From assembly GCF_002234675.1 (NCBI RefSeq), contig NC_019872.2, positions 12,769,950 through 12,833,949 of the forward strand: DNA of 64,000 bases, in the 5' to 3' direction. The notes beneath the pieces were generated by a model, which saw only the letters and a program-made list of their open reading frames with translations, ran no database searches and had not been told where the DNA came from. The position numbers and the translations under genes are program-made. The DNA is from Oryzias latipes (Eukaryota > Chordata > Actinopteri > Beloniformes > Adrianichthyidae). Shown here piece by piece: positions 1 through 12,630 of the stretch (the stretch's first letter is position 1; each line of letters starts with the position of its first letter).

Positions 1-3000
1 ACATCTTTTACGTCTGAGTCGCTTGTTTTCTTTCTTTTTACAAATATTCAACAAAGCTGTGGACATAATCTGATTATGGACCAGACACACTTATAAGGTT
101 CAAGCTTGAAATCTGGCATTGGGTCCCTTTATTTCCAAAATGTATGAAACGTGGGATAACTGCTGCGCAAAAGATTGGAGAACAAATTCATAACAAAGTC
201 TGTGAAATGCTGCAGTTTAGTGCATGAGCTGAAACCAAAAATGGGAAATCTCCATTTATGGACATTGTTGTTTGTCTGTCAAGTTGAAATTGAAATGTTG
301 AGTGAAATTCATTTATCTGGACTATTTTGACAAGCCAAACCGTAGATTTTTCTAGAAATGTTGGGTGATGTTGTAGGGTGAATCAGAAATCAGGAAAAAC
401 AAATTCTGACAACTTAATTATATATATTTTTTAAATTAACAGACAAACTTGCTGAATGTGAAACTGATAGTTGGTATTTCTTTACTTTACTAAATATTTT
501 TGTTAGGTTTTTTAGCCCTAAAGTGTAAAAATCAAACATGGAGTGGAAAAAGTGAAGTTGAATTAACCATCTTTAGAAGAATTAGATTTTTATATTGCAA
601 AACAGCAAACAGAAAATTGTCTTCTTTCTCTATTGTAAGTTGGAAAACAGTATTAACTTCAGCCACAATGTTGCTCTGATGTAAGACTCCATGTCTGCTG
701 GTATATTTTTAATCTTTCTAAATTGATGTGAAAACTCAGTTTTTCCTTTTTTACATTTCAAAAATGTTTCCATAACTATGAAAGTTTGGAGAATCTGAGG
801 AACGAGTTGGGGTTGAGACATTTGGTGACCCCACCACAAATGGTCAGCAGATTTGTCTTTTTTTTTTACCATAATGAGAAATCTTTGGAGTTTAAAGTCA
901 GATTTTTTAACAAAAGAAAATCAATTTTCTAACACTTTTCCATATCTATCTGTATTGCCAAGTGGCTCCTTGATTTTCCAGCAGCCCGGAAGCAAACGCG
1001 CCTCAGCAGAATGATGTGATTAGCAGAGATTTGAAGATGGCCTAATCTATCGGCAGAGACTATAGCCCTCGATCTGGGGCTTCCTGCTGGACATGGACTT
1101 TGGAGAAAAGCAGATTTTAGGTTGTCCTGCTGTTAATTTTTATTTGTGCAACAGCAATTTAAAAAAACTGCTTCCTTTGAATTCTTTGGGTTCTAGGACT
1201 GATCTCAGATGTTTGAAAACTATGTCAGAGCCTCCGTAGTGGTTAACTTTCTCTAGTCAGTGCTGTGGCCGTGTTTTCACACTGCAGAGAGGAGCAGCAC
1301 AGGTGTTGTGTTGCTGCTAAGGGGCGTGTCGCTCATACTGCGCTGCATCTGCATTCAACTCTGTGATCCCTCACTCTCTAGTCTTATCTGCATGTATATC
1401 TGTGTTTGGATAAAACACCAGACCCCTACAAACACACAGCATATTGCAGTATTTTCTTCAGTGAAGTACCCTGGGATATATCGTTTTTATGGCGTAACCA
1501 GCAACCAAAAGGAAGCTTGAAATTATTAAAACATTAAAAATTCTGAATGAATAAAAGAATACAAAAAAGATTTGATTGCATATACACCAAATAGGATATT
1601 TTTAGTTGTGGATAAGAAACTGCATTGAGGTGTATTGTTTTCATTATTAAAATTTGGAAATAAAAAAGAAGTAATTAAGGTGCTTAAACTAAAATATTGG
1701 CTTTATTTTGAAAAACTTGTAAAAAATAAATTCTGGAGGAAGATTTGAAGGTTAACAGGTGTCCTATCTGGATATACACTGTTCAAAACCTGAAATCTTA
1801 AAATACATTTTTGTAAACAGTTTTTAAAACTTGAATTTAAAAAAAAAATCCATAATTTATCATGGTTTGCCCTTAAATTCCCCTGTTGGTGCTTTTTATG
1901 ATATGAGGATAAATAACATGTTGGAAATGTTTGAAAATTAATGCATTACATAAGACACACGTCATCCTCGCTATCATCACTTTTTGACGTACACCTATAA
2001 ACGTGTACAGCTCTTCAGAGTACAGCAGGGAACTGCTCAAAAAATTGCAAAGTTTTGATAGCAGATAGAGATGAGGCAGCAGCAGCTCCTTACAAAGTTA
2101 GAGACCAGGGACAGAAAATGCATACATTGGGTCTGAGGTATCTCTGGGAGAATCTGATCCTTGGATCTTTACTAATGAGCAGGTCGTGATGGTTGAGCAG
2201 GTCGGACGGTTATCAACTGGTTAACATGCGACAGGTTCAAAAATGGCTGAAAAACAAAATAATCTGGAAATAAACTCTAAAATAGACACAAACTCTCCAG
2301 AAAGTCCATCTATTAAGGCACGCTGCAGCCCTTTGCTCTAGAAAACTTTAATAAGTAAAATACAAGAAATATCTGATGCATTGCTCTTGAATCCCTTAAA
2401 TATTGCTCTTAGATTTATTTCCCTGTTGGGAATTTGACAGGTGTGAGGGTACAGCTATCTGATTTAGAGAAAAAGTTCATGGTTGATTAAAGTTGAAATG
2501 ACCTTTTTTAACTGTATATAGCAATTGATATAATATTTAAAACATGCGTTTCTGAGACCCCTGTCTTATTAGCATGATCAAAACGTTCCTTAAAGACCCA
2601 TTGTATATAACTTGGTCCATGTTTTCTGTCCTGTAGTTTATCAGCTGTCCACTCGGGGCAGTAGAAGGGCTTTTTTTTGGAATTTCAAAATGGCCAATCT
2701 CAAAAAAACTTTTGGCGGGAAGAAGTTCAGCTAATTTTCACAAATTTATAGTGACAGTAACTCATCTATTGTTATTTGCTTTTTAAAATGTCCACTTGAT
2801 GTATTAAAATAAGGAAAAATGTGTTGATAATTAATTCTTTGCAATAAAGTTGCATCATGTTAAAAATGTGTGGCTCAAATTAGAGATGGCGAGTAAACAA
2901 GGTGCTTTTTCGTTAAACACACATCAGTATTTTTGCATCATAAACAAAAGGGTTTAAATTTAATTCCAGAAAATGTAAATTTTCTGGAATTAATTTTAGA

Positions 3001-4022
3001 CGACTTTCTCATCTGATGCTCATTTCTGCTGGCATTTCAGACACCAAACTCTTCTAACTGAGTAGTCCAGTTGTTTAATACCTTCTGAAAAGTTCATCTT
3101 TATCTTTAGGTTAACCATTCTTGACTGCTCACCCCACACCTGATGTTTATTTGTAAACCACATTGGCTGGTAATCTTAATAATTTTTTTCCACTTCCTGT
3201 CCTCCTACAACGTCTCGTCCTCGTCTGTGTCAGCGTTTCTTGGATTTCGTGCGTCGGTGCGGCAGGGTAGACGGGCTGGAACTAATTTATTGCCTAAGTG
3301 ACCTCACCACAGCAGAGGGAAGTTGCTCCTAATAGACGTCTTTGTCTGCATCCACACATGTGAGCAAAAGTGGCCGTTGAGTGGGTCAATCAGGCAGCAG
3401 GTGGCAGCAATTAAAACTGTCATAAAGTTTGAAAAATGGAGTGCGGAGCAGCGCTGAGCTGATTGGAACAGACGTAGTTGTCATTAAGGTTATGCGGAAA
3501 GTAAAGCAGGGCGGGCCGGCCGGCCGGCTCGCCCCAAACGTGTTGCTGCAGTTCGATTTCCCGGCTGATGTTTGAGATTCCACATGTCCCTTTGGAGCAG
3601 CCTTGATTAATGTTATTATTAAGGAATGTCTGTTTTATGTCTTCAACTTTTCTTCATACTTGATGTTTAAGAAAAAAAAAAATAGTCCACTTCTGCAGTT
3701 TCAAACAGATAAAAATAAATGTTGGATTTAGAGAAAAGCTGCAATGAGCCTGAAAAACGTCACTTTCATACCGTTTAGTAAATACTTATGAATGATTCCC
3801 TAATAAATCCTTTTAATTTTATGTTTTAAAATATAATATGAATTATTTTATGTATATTTTTTAGCATTTCCTACAACCCATCTAACATGTTTGAAGTGTC
3901 TCCTTGTATGGAGTATTTGGCAAAAACAGACTTCTTTTTTTGTTTACTGATATAAGTTGTGTAAATTGTTTTATAACATGAAACAAATGTCAATGTTTTG
4001 TCCCATGAAATAGTTCCAACAA
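1..4022. other. probable hlcs intron, no gene seen
   Basis: AT-rich, with no exon-like frame. 3386-3600 is more GC-rich and contains a (GGCC) palindrome run at 3511-3533; possibly a conserved non-coding element. Otherwise nothing. Confidence 0.5.
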
Positions 4023-4534
4023 TTTAAAGTCACACTCCGATCGTCCTTTGATCAATTTTAGAAGAGTTCCCCGTAGTTTTTTATGATTATGCAACTTTTG
4101 GACAAAATTTAAAAACCTGTGTTGTTTTCTAGGACATAGTCTCTGCAGAGCTGCAGACCCTTCCTCCCCCTTCCTGTTGCTGAGATTTCTCTGTTTACAT
4201 TCTCCCCTTCTAGCTTACAGCCCCTCCTACCCCTAACCTGACATTACTGGTGCAACAAAAATGGCAAACAATATCTGAGCTACAAGACGTCCATGAATCT
4301 AGTCGCCTACAAGCTTACTCATCGGAATGGAGCGGAGCAGGCAGCTTGTGGCCCACCCAGCGTATTTTCTACATTACAAATGCAATCGTTTTCTAATTAC
4401 ATTTTTTTTTATCTGCTCCTGATTCTGAACAATAAAGAATTTGAAGCTTATTTTCTTAATTTATGTACTCCATCATCAGGAAAATTCCATAATTACATTT
4501 TAAAAACCCAATTTTCATTGGAATGGGTCTTTAA
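4023..4534 (+). repeat. TTAAAG-bounded dispersed repeat, copy 1
   Basis: Begins TTTAAAGTCACACTCCGATC and ends TTCATTGGAATGGGTCTTTAA. Shared internal words are TTTTCTAGGACATAGTCTC, GCTAGCTTACAGCC-like and CTCCATCATCAGGAAAA. MITE-like: no protein, inverted TTAAAG-CACTC termini. In the hlcs 5' intron. Confidence 0.75.
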
Positions 4535-6329
4535 CATCCGGTTTGCCTCTGGCCAGGATCTATTAGTAGAGCTGCACTTCAAAATGTATTAAGGTAGTTT
4601 TTAATCATTTATTTTTAACATGCAAAGTAGAATCTTCATTTAAAAAAAGAAAACAAATCTTAACCAAAAAGCTTAAAAACAATAACAAAAAATTAATTAT
4701 TTCTAACAAGGCACTTTTTTTTCTTATTTAAAACAGAGCGAGCAGAGGCTTATTTAATCCTTCCCCTTACGCTTTTCATACATTTTACATTACACTCCTT
4801 TAACATTAACATAAATAACACTCTCGGCATAAACAGAAGTAACAATATTTTGTGTATGCTTACCGCCACTATCTTGTTCACATCATCCTCTAGTCTCATG
4901 CTTCCATCTCCACTGTGACCAAACCACTTTTTTTATTTCATTGTGGTTTGAAAATGTGAATATTTTGGCTGTGCTTGTGGTCGTTTCCCAGATTTTTCCA
5001 TAACTTTAAGATTCCAATTTTTTATGCTTCCTTTTATTTTACTCATTTACTAATAAATATGAATGCAGTGTCTTGATTACTGACTGATCATTTAACTGCT
5101 TCACTATCATTTGAACCCAATTCACTACAAGTACATTTTTAGAAAAACATTTAAAAAAAAATTAAAACTTGAAGCTAAGTGAACCCCTGATTTTATTTGA
5201 AGGGATGCTGCCGTGGGAACAGCGGTTGCTATGGCAAACAGGAGCAAGTCGAGCCATTTTGGGGAAGGAGTCGCATCCGTTTGCTCTCTCAAAACCTAAA
5301 TGCTTGAATTGTGACGGGAAGAACTGTTCGTCGTAATGTTTGCAACCAAAGCTTGTTAGGATTTCACCTTTATTTTGCTTTAAGAACCAAAGAACGGCAC
5401 AAAACAGTGAGATATTTAGGAGCAACAACCACTCTATGTATGAAGGAAAAACACTTCTGGAATCAGGTGTTTGTCTAGTTTGAAACTTTAGACTAGTTTG
5501 TGACAGTTAATCTTTTGTTTAATGTGTTTTATTTTTTTCCAGTATTTTATTCTAAAGACAGAAAGTCACATGTATTTTTAAAATCAGAGACACTGGTACC
5601 GTGGTTGTCCTGATGATGAATGTTAAGTGAGACTGCTATTAAGGTCGTGTGAGGTGACGATGACAGAGCTTTTCTTCTATCTGAAGGATGAATGAGGCTT
5701 TGGGACGAATCCCCTCAGCCTCCTGCAGGTCGGCTCCGCTCAAAATTGAGACGCGGATCAAAATGCCGCTTTAGGCCTTTGAGTGCTGAGCCTCAATAGC
5801 TGGCAGAGTGAGTGTTTGTTCAGGGTATTACTGCTTTGTATAGCAATGAATTGCTAATAATGGTCATGGGATAGAGTTCTCACAATGTCGCACCAAACTG
5901 GAATTTCAATCCTTTTCACAGGATGAAAAACCTGTAGGCCGGGGAGGGACGGGGGCATCTGTTGCTTAGGAGTCGTCGGCCGTTTGAGTTGTTTTGGTCC
6001 GTGTGGTGAAGCGTCCAACCGGAGTCATCGGGATGTGAATCGTGGTTTGAAGCAGCAGCCCCCTTTCTTCTTCAGTTTTAGGAAAATGTAATCCCACATC
6101 GAGTACACTAAGCCTTGAAATCAAGATTACGTGAGAATTAGTGACAAAACTTTAAGTGAGATGGTTATAGATGTGTATGAGCAGACTCTGTTGTGCTGCT
6201 GTCATTCCCAACCCACTTTTTACTGTTTGTACTTCTTGTTATTTGTTCAAAATACAGGAGTATTATCACCAGCCAGTTTTTGGGGTGCACCTTTAACCCC
6301 AGTCCTTTACTTAGTTCGCTTTAGTCAGA
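4535..6329. other. probable hlcs intron, no gene seen
   Basis: Two islands of mixed composition (5162-5430 and 5590-5850) stand out from AT-rich flanks. No coding signal. Confidence 0.45.
5225..5239 (+). promoter_or_regulatory. RFX X-box-like site
   Basis: GTTGCTATGGCAAAC is an almost perfect palindromic X-box (GTTGCC-ATGG-CAAC theme) bound by RFX factors. It sits in a block (5170-5360) less AT-rich than its surroundings and outside any repeat I recognise. Function not shown. Confidence 0.4.
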
Positions 6330-6855
6330 ATCATTGACTGTTGTGTCATCCATAGAAAATGCCTTACTTCCAGCTCCAACCAAATGAACTCAATTCAGTC
6401 ATCATTTTTTAGTATTAAGGCTGCCGCCACGTTGGAGCCACGCTATGTCAATGAGCAGTGATTGGTCCCAGTCGATCTGAATCAAAGTTTCTATGGCAAC
6501 CACTCTTCACAATCAGGAATGAGCTTGCTGAGAGTCCACACCCCCATCACTAGAAAGCGGAGCTCAGGAAAAGCTGTCAATCAAACGTTCAATCTGAGGC
6601 ATACTTTTTATTGGGGTATCTGATTGGCCAGTTTATAAATTGAAAAACTTGCACTACACAAAAAAAAAAAGGATAATCAAGAATGTGTCAAAAGAAGGTA
6701 TCAGAGCAAGAATGTATATTCTGACAAATAGAATGACTGAGTAATAGCTGTTAATTACTTAAAAGAAGTCTATTTGAACTTGGCTTTTTTAAACTTCCTG
6801 TTTGGAACACGAGGGGAGGGGTCACTCAATCCAGATCTCATATACAGTCAATGAT
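6330..6855 (+). repeat. MITE-like repeat with TCATTGACTGT termini, copy 1
   Basis: Left end ATCATTGACTGTTGTG and right end ATATACAGTCAATGAT are inverted. The interior shares CACGTTGGAGCCACG, TTTCTATGGCAACCA and GATTGGCCAGTTTATAA with 46540-47078. No coding potential. Confidence 0.7.
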
Positions 6856-9800
6856 TTGAATACAGACGTGCAGAGGTTTTTTGGGACTCTGGGTATCACT
6901 GTCACTTCACTGAATCGATTAAATTCGACATATTTTTTAATTCCTGATTAGATTTGTAATCCGATTTCTAATTTTTTTAATTTTTCCTCAACTATCACAT
7001 TTTTTTCTTATTTAATGAAAGAGTTTCTGCATATTTATTTTGAAAAATAACAAAAGGGGGAACCAGCGGTTTCAAAAGTCTCTTAGTAAAATGGAAAAAT
7101 ACGCGTTTTTCTACCACAGATACGGGTAAAGGCCTTTAAGGAAAATCAATCAGTGGATCTTCTGAATCCTTAATACATCTCATAAATGATTCTGTTTCAG
7201 TTTTTGTGTTTTAAAAGTCCTGTCTAAGTTTGGCGATCATTGTTTTTGAAAAGAAAAAGCCACATGCCTGTAAACACAGCTGTAGTAACAAAATATAGCA
7301 TCAGACTTCAGTCCGATGGAAATAATCTGTTTATTTTTAAATTTATTCTTCAAAGTGAAACATTTTATTCCTTTTTTACTTAATAAAAGCTCACTTGAAT
7401 GAGCTTAGATGCACGAAATAAAGACAAAATAAAGGTTTAATGCATATAAAGTAGTTTTTAGAAGTTCATATTGTGATGGCGAATACAGCGTTTTGTGTGA
7501 TAAAGTGTTGAGTGTGCTTGTTAGGTGTTAACAGCAGTTAACTGAGTGAAAGTGTTCAGTGGGAGAGGAGGTTGGAATAAGAGACAGCGGAGAGCCCGGT
7601 CTGCTCCACTAAAGCTAATGATTCTTTTCCTGCTCTGCTGAACCCGATCCCTGTGCCTGGAGCGACTCCACCAACACGCCGGCCTTGTCTTCGGAGAGCT
7701 TCACACTCTTGGACGGGAAAACCCAGAAGCAGCACTTTGAATTCCTCTTTTTATTTCTCCTTCCACCGTTTCTGCTCCTGGATGTAAAATGCAGAGTATA
7801 AGTGGAGCTGCAGTGCTTTTTAATAGACATTATTGTCCTATCTGCACACATAGAGTTGTAATTTCTTTTATTTTTAAAAGGAGTTTTCTCTAAAGTGTCC
7901 TCCAGAAGACTAAAAGTGGAACAATGGAGATGTGTTGATTACAGGAAATCGTGTTTTTTGAGGCAGTGGGGCTGTTTTGCACAAGTCTTGGCACCCGCAG
8001 TTTGTTTTGACAAGCAAGCCCATATTGAACTTGACAGTGTTTTGAATTCAGACTTGTTTCCTGTGAAAAAAACAGGATAGGTTTTGGTGCTAAGAAAATA
8101 GATTCCTAATATTTGTGGTAACAGGTTTGGCCATAAAAATCAAATTGGCCCAGTTGACCTTAAATCTCTCACTGGCAATTATCAGAAATTGTAAGCAGAT
8201 GCCTAAATGTCCTCATTTCTTATTCTAAGGAACATGTGGTGCAGCGTTTGACTCCATTTTTGTGTCCAGTGGAGGCGGCGGTGCTGGTTCGGAGTTCTCT
8301 AAGCCGTTTCTCCCTGAACCCCCATGAAAGGCCTAGCATTGTATTTGTTTAGTTTAATAAAATGTCATCTAAAAGGATTATATTTTGAGGGAATTATTTA
8401 ACAAAAATAAGCCACTCAAATTCCTTCCATTGTTGTTTTATTTGTCTTTTCCTCGTGCTGTTGGCATTTTGTACTTTCATCCAACTGATGAAAGATGAAG
8501 GAAGAAATAAAAAGAAAGTTTTTGCTGATTTGAAGACCCTATTAGTGATTTTAAGAGTGATAAATTCAAAAATGCACTTAAAATCTAGTCTTACCTGAGC
8601 CTGACAGCATTTAACAAACAAAACACAAAGTTTAAGGCAGAAATGAAGACAAACGACACTTATTTATATATCCTGTATAAAATCATTAAAGCAGAATTTA
8701 TATTTTGGATTCTTCGATGGAAGGATTCATTTTATCCTTTATTACAAAAAGCATTTAAACATTTAAAGTATCTTTAGGAGGAAAATACTGTCAATGATAG
8801 CTGTGCTAATTTCACCAGATTTAATTAAAAGATTCTGCTTATTAAATATATCTGACTTTTTTAATCTTATCAAAAGTATTCAAGTTTTCTTTAATTGTCA
8901 CGAATGAATCTTATCTTAAGTGCAATAAATTTAAACTGTTTTTTTAACTTTGATTCAAAATAATAGACTGAATGCTCAGCAGTAAAGCCTGAGATGAGGA
9001 AATCTTTTTTTTAATTAATAAACAACAGAGTGCAAAATCGGGAGAAAATATATCTGAATTAATGATCATTTTTTTCCCCTTTTGAAGTCCTGAGTTTGTG
9101 AAATATTACTTTGTTTCGGATTCAAAATAGTAAAACACGACTGAGGAAAAATAGATTCCTAATTTAAAACACAATTATTTAAAAATAAGATTAAATCGAG
9201 GGGAAAAATATGGAAAAAAATGTTAATTTACTGTCTTCTTTTTCTGGAACATCAACATTAAACATTTAGAAATCAATCACTGTCAGATGTTTTTGATATT
9301 TATTGATAAAATGATTTTTTTCCTGTCAATAAAACAATATTTTAAGGGGAAAACCCCAATAGAAAAAGGGACATTTGTTTGTTCTTTTCATAGGTAAACA
9401 GTCAGGAGAGCAAGGTTATTCCTGTGAGCCTCAGCTGCTCTGCAGTTCTTAAAGCAGCTGCGTCTCATTGATCACTTCCAATAAGGCCATTTTTTAAATG
9501 ATCATTTCAGCTGTTTTCTGCTCAACAGGCTTACCTCAATTAATCACATTTCCAGATTAGCTTCTTCTCCCTTATTAATCCGCCCGGCGATGCTGATGGC
9601 TGATCAATGCAAACGTGTTTAGGTTTTGCAAATCCTGTTTCAAAGATGAGCATTGATGGCAGAAATAATCTTTTTATCTGGAAAGTGAGAGGGTGTTTTA
9701 GGAGGGAGGGTAAGTGGCTTTCAGAAAAATGTGTGTCAGTGAACCTAATGGTTCCAATCAATTCATCATAGATTAGTATTTTTCCCCATTTTTTGAAACT

Positions 9801-10348
9801 GATGTGATGTGAAGACACCAGAGAAATGGACTTTATGCCCTTATGTTTTTATAAGTAGACTCTTACTTGAGGTTTTAGAGGCCCTTCCTGTTCTTTGACA
9901 AAAGCTTCCTTCACCAAGCCTCATCTTAAATACCATAGCCTTCTGAAGATGATGCTTGGATGTACTCCTAAATGCACCAATAGCAGCTGTTCTCTAAATA
10001 TTTGAGAAACCCTGGCCAATGGATATATGGATAAAGGGATGTATCAGTATCTCCTGCAGCGCTGTTGACTACAGATTTTCGCTTTTGTGTATGCGAAGTG
10101 TGTCTCTTCTGTCAGGTTGGAGCTGCGTTTGCATCACGTCTTACTTGATCATCACAGTTCTGCACGAATCCTTTCAAAAACTTGAATGGAGGTAAAAAAA
10201 AAAAAGAGGATTCTTTCATCACTTTTTCTAATAATCAAAGCCCAAAATGGAACGAAGGAGCAGAAGCTGCGTAAAAAATGAAATCATTGTGTAGAAATGC
10301 AGGTTCCTCAGAAATTCCCCTTTAAATTCTTTTGTATTTGTTTTCCAT
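6856..10348. other. probable hlcs intron, no gene supported
   Basis: AT-rich. A minus-strand frame at 7615-7851 is discussed under rejected items. 9400-9640 has TAATTA and GATCA motifs and a homeodomain-site flavour. Nothing firm. Confidence 0.45.
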
Positions 10349-10415
10349 GAGAAAAATGCTACAAGGACACGTTAAAAACACCAAAAACACCATTTTTATT
10401 GAAATGGGTTTTAAA
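10349..10415 (+). repeat. TTAAAG-bounded repeat, right-end fragment
   Basis: GAAAAATGCTACAAGGACAC, then AAACACCATTTTTATTGAAATGGGTTTTAAA. It matches only the right end of the family seen at 13338-13458. Confidence 0.6.
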
Positions 10416-11096
10416 GTTAATGTGTGCATTGTTCCTTTGCCATATATAACGGTTCACCTTTCTTGATCTCGCTGCTTTGTGGATTTTTTATTCAGTGTAA
10501 TTTTTCATGCCTTTTTTTTAAACAGTGCAATGTGTTCTAGGTCCTGATTGGCTGAATTGTCAATTAATGCAGAATGCATTCAGTTTTCCAAATCTATATA
10601 AACCTTTGATCGCAATCAGATCTTTGCTTTCATTCTATAATACTGGCCTTTTTTTGTTGTTGTCAAGATTTGAACTTTGAGAGTTTAAACAAGAAAACAA
10701 ACGTGTATAAAGTTTGTAGTATCGGCTCTTTCAGCCTTAAAACATCTATAATACTACTTCGCAGATTTCTCCTATTTTGGGTTGTTTTTAGAAGGTAACC
10801 ACCGTGATAAAGTAGGGATTACTGTAACTTAAAAAAAAAAAAATTCCACCACCTTTAACCAAGTGTGAAAATAGTCTTAAATTGACTGTGACAAGGCCGT
10901 TTCTATAACACTATAAAAGTGTCCTTATCTCTTTGTCTCCTTGTGCAAACATTTTACTGTCATGATTATTTATATCATCTCTGATTACGTGGTTCACAAA
11001 TTCACAAAAACCTATAAGGTGATTTGCCATCACTCAGAGATGGGAGCAGGATCTCTGTCGATGAAGTAAACATTTGCTGTAGACATGAATTATGTG

Positions 11097-11190
11097 GATT
11101 TGTGGCTTGATGGCAGAGTGTCTGGAACTGGAACTGGAAGATTGTAGGTTCAAATCCACATTGGAGTCATACCAAATCCCAGAAATGGGG
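11097..11190 (+). repeat. tRNA-related SINE head, truncated
   Basis: TGGCTTGATGGCAGAGTGTC resembles a pol III A box, and GTAGGTTCAAATCCAC a B box, about 30 bases apart. The same head, in reverse, is at the far end of 47091-47325. Confidence 0.55.
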
Positions 11191-11335
11191 ATTGATACTT
11201 ACACTGAGCCTTAAAACACGAATAGCCCCAGAGTGCTCTCCATTCTCTCAGGAGATAAGTAGAAAACACATTTTACATGCTCAGCTGAGAGATCTCTGTT
11301 TAGGGGGTCTCCCTGCCCCTCATCAGCGAAAAAAG

Positions 11336-11621
11336 CAATGTTGGAACTATCCAGCCGTACAGTTTGGATGCCAGCTCAGACGAGGAAAACAAAGATCTGG
11401 TTGTCTACAAGTGGCTTGTTTAAAATGCGGCGGAGCACGGAGCTTGTGACCCGCCGGGTGGATTTCCTACGTAGCAATTACGATCTTTTACCAAAGCCAT
11501 TTTTTTTTGTCTGCCGCTAATTCACATCAATTTGAATAAAGAAATATTCAGAACTGCCATTTTTAACTCAATTTGCTTAATATATGTCCTCCATCATCAG
11601 AAAAAACACAATTATAAAAGA
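11336..11621 (+). repeat. TTAAAG-bounded repeat, partial copy
   Basis: Carries ACTATCCAGCCGTACAGTTT, AGCACGGAGCTTGTGACCCG and GTCCTCCATCATCAGAAAAA, shared with 19567-20104. Both outer ends are missing. Confidence 0.7.
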
Positions 11622-12562
11622 CCTGCAAAACAAGAGATCTTTGCCTCCAATGTTTCATGTATTTTTGCCAAAGGTTTGGTACTTTTATATAAGAGTATCC
11701 CCTCATGGACCTCACAGCTTCAATGCATAAAACAAGCTCAACCTGCGACCCATTTATGTGGCTCTGCTCTGTCTGCCCTGACACCACCAGTCCACAAAAT
11801 CTGCCTGTCACTTTGAGCATGAGAGATGGATTCCTCTTCACTGTGAGTTTGCTCAAGCTGATTCACCAAAGGCTGCATCTGCATGACAAAAGCACAAAGC
11901 CTCTGCTCTCCTGCTTCTGCTCTTTCTTCATCTTTTTCGGGTAACCAGTGGTTGCTTTGCTTCCCTGGATAAGCTTTAATTGGCTTCGAAGGCGAGAGAA
12001 TGTGCAAATATTTTCCTTTTGCTGTTTGGTAATAAGACACTCTTCAGCTTTGATGGAGCCACACTTGCTGGATTATCCTGTAAAATGTCTATAAAGAGTT
12101 TGGTGAAATTAAACATCTTTGCTTTTGTCCCAGAAACGTGTTGTTTTTTCTTTTTTCCTGAGTTTCATTCCTGTCGTTAATGGTTTTCACTAAAAAGTTC
12201 ATTCAGATGAAGAGTTGATGTGCTTATATCTGTGCTGTTTAAATGAATGAATGTTTTATGTACATTTACGTGTATTCTTTTCATTTTTAGAACAATAAAA
12301 ACTATGATTTTTATTAATTATTCAAACTGAAACAAAAACTAATTTAAAAAAAAGCAGACTATTAAGCCAACTAACTGTTTTGCAGAAAATGTATACCAAG
12401 GTTTTCAGACCACAAGCCACACTGGATTTTAAGAAAATAAAAGATTTGAAGCAACGATCTGTCAGATTAAAATACTTTATCATCTAAACCTCTCTGTTGC
12501 AAATTTACAATATTTTATTTTATATATAAATGTATAATTTCATTGTGTGTTTCTTCTTTCAG
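11622..12562. other. intron before hlcs exon A
   Basis: Several overlapping frames of 60-100 codons on both strands at 11532-12180, none resembling a family. The end has the pyrimidine tract and AG of the exon A acceptor. Confidence 0.5.
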
Positions 12563-12630
12563 CATGACTCTACACTCTCCAAAGGATGTTGGTTTAATAG
12601 CGATAGCTGCTCGTCAGATCCAGGGTAGAG
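12563..12630 (+). CDS. hlcs: hlcs exon A (start of catalytic core)
   Basis: Acceptor TTTCAG ends at 12562 and donor GTGAGT starts at 12631. One base completes the previous codon, then 22 codons read from [10 protein letters not shown] to ARQIQGR. The last base starts the glycine of GRGRGG. Confidence 0.93.

Noticed and set aside
4293..4592. 99-codon + strand frame
   Set aside because: Falls entirely within a copy of the TTAAAG-bounded dispersed repeat; not conserved between copies.
7640..7760. + strand read STNTPALSSESF resembling a segment of HLCS just before the catalytic core (TN-x-x-A-x-SSE-x-F)
   Set aside because: The expected continuation (LGK...AEVTPTTM) is missing, stops lie close upstream, and no donor gives the phase needed by exon A. 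Probably chance.
7615..7851. Minus-strand frame ending SLQAQGSGSAEQEKNH, with AG acceptor-like site
   Set aside because: Composition looks coding-like, but I recognise no family, find no partner exons and no clear transcript context. Kept only as a curiosity.
11097..11190. tRNA gene
   Set aside because: Only A- and B-box-like words are present, with no acceptor stem or anticodon arm; a SINE head explains it better.
11532..12040. Five overlapping frames on both strands just before hlcs exon A
   Set aside because: Mutually overlapping, no family match, partly inside a dispersed repeat.
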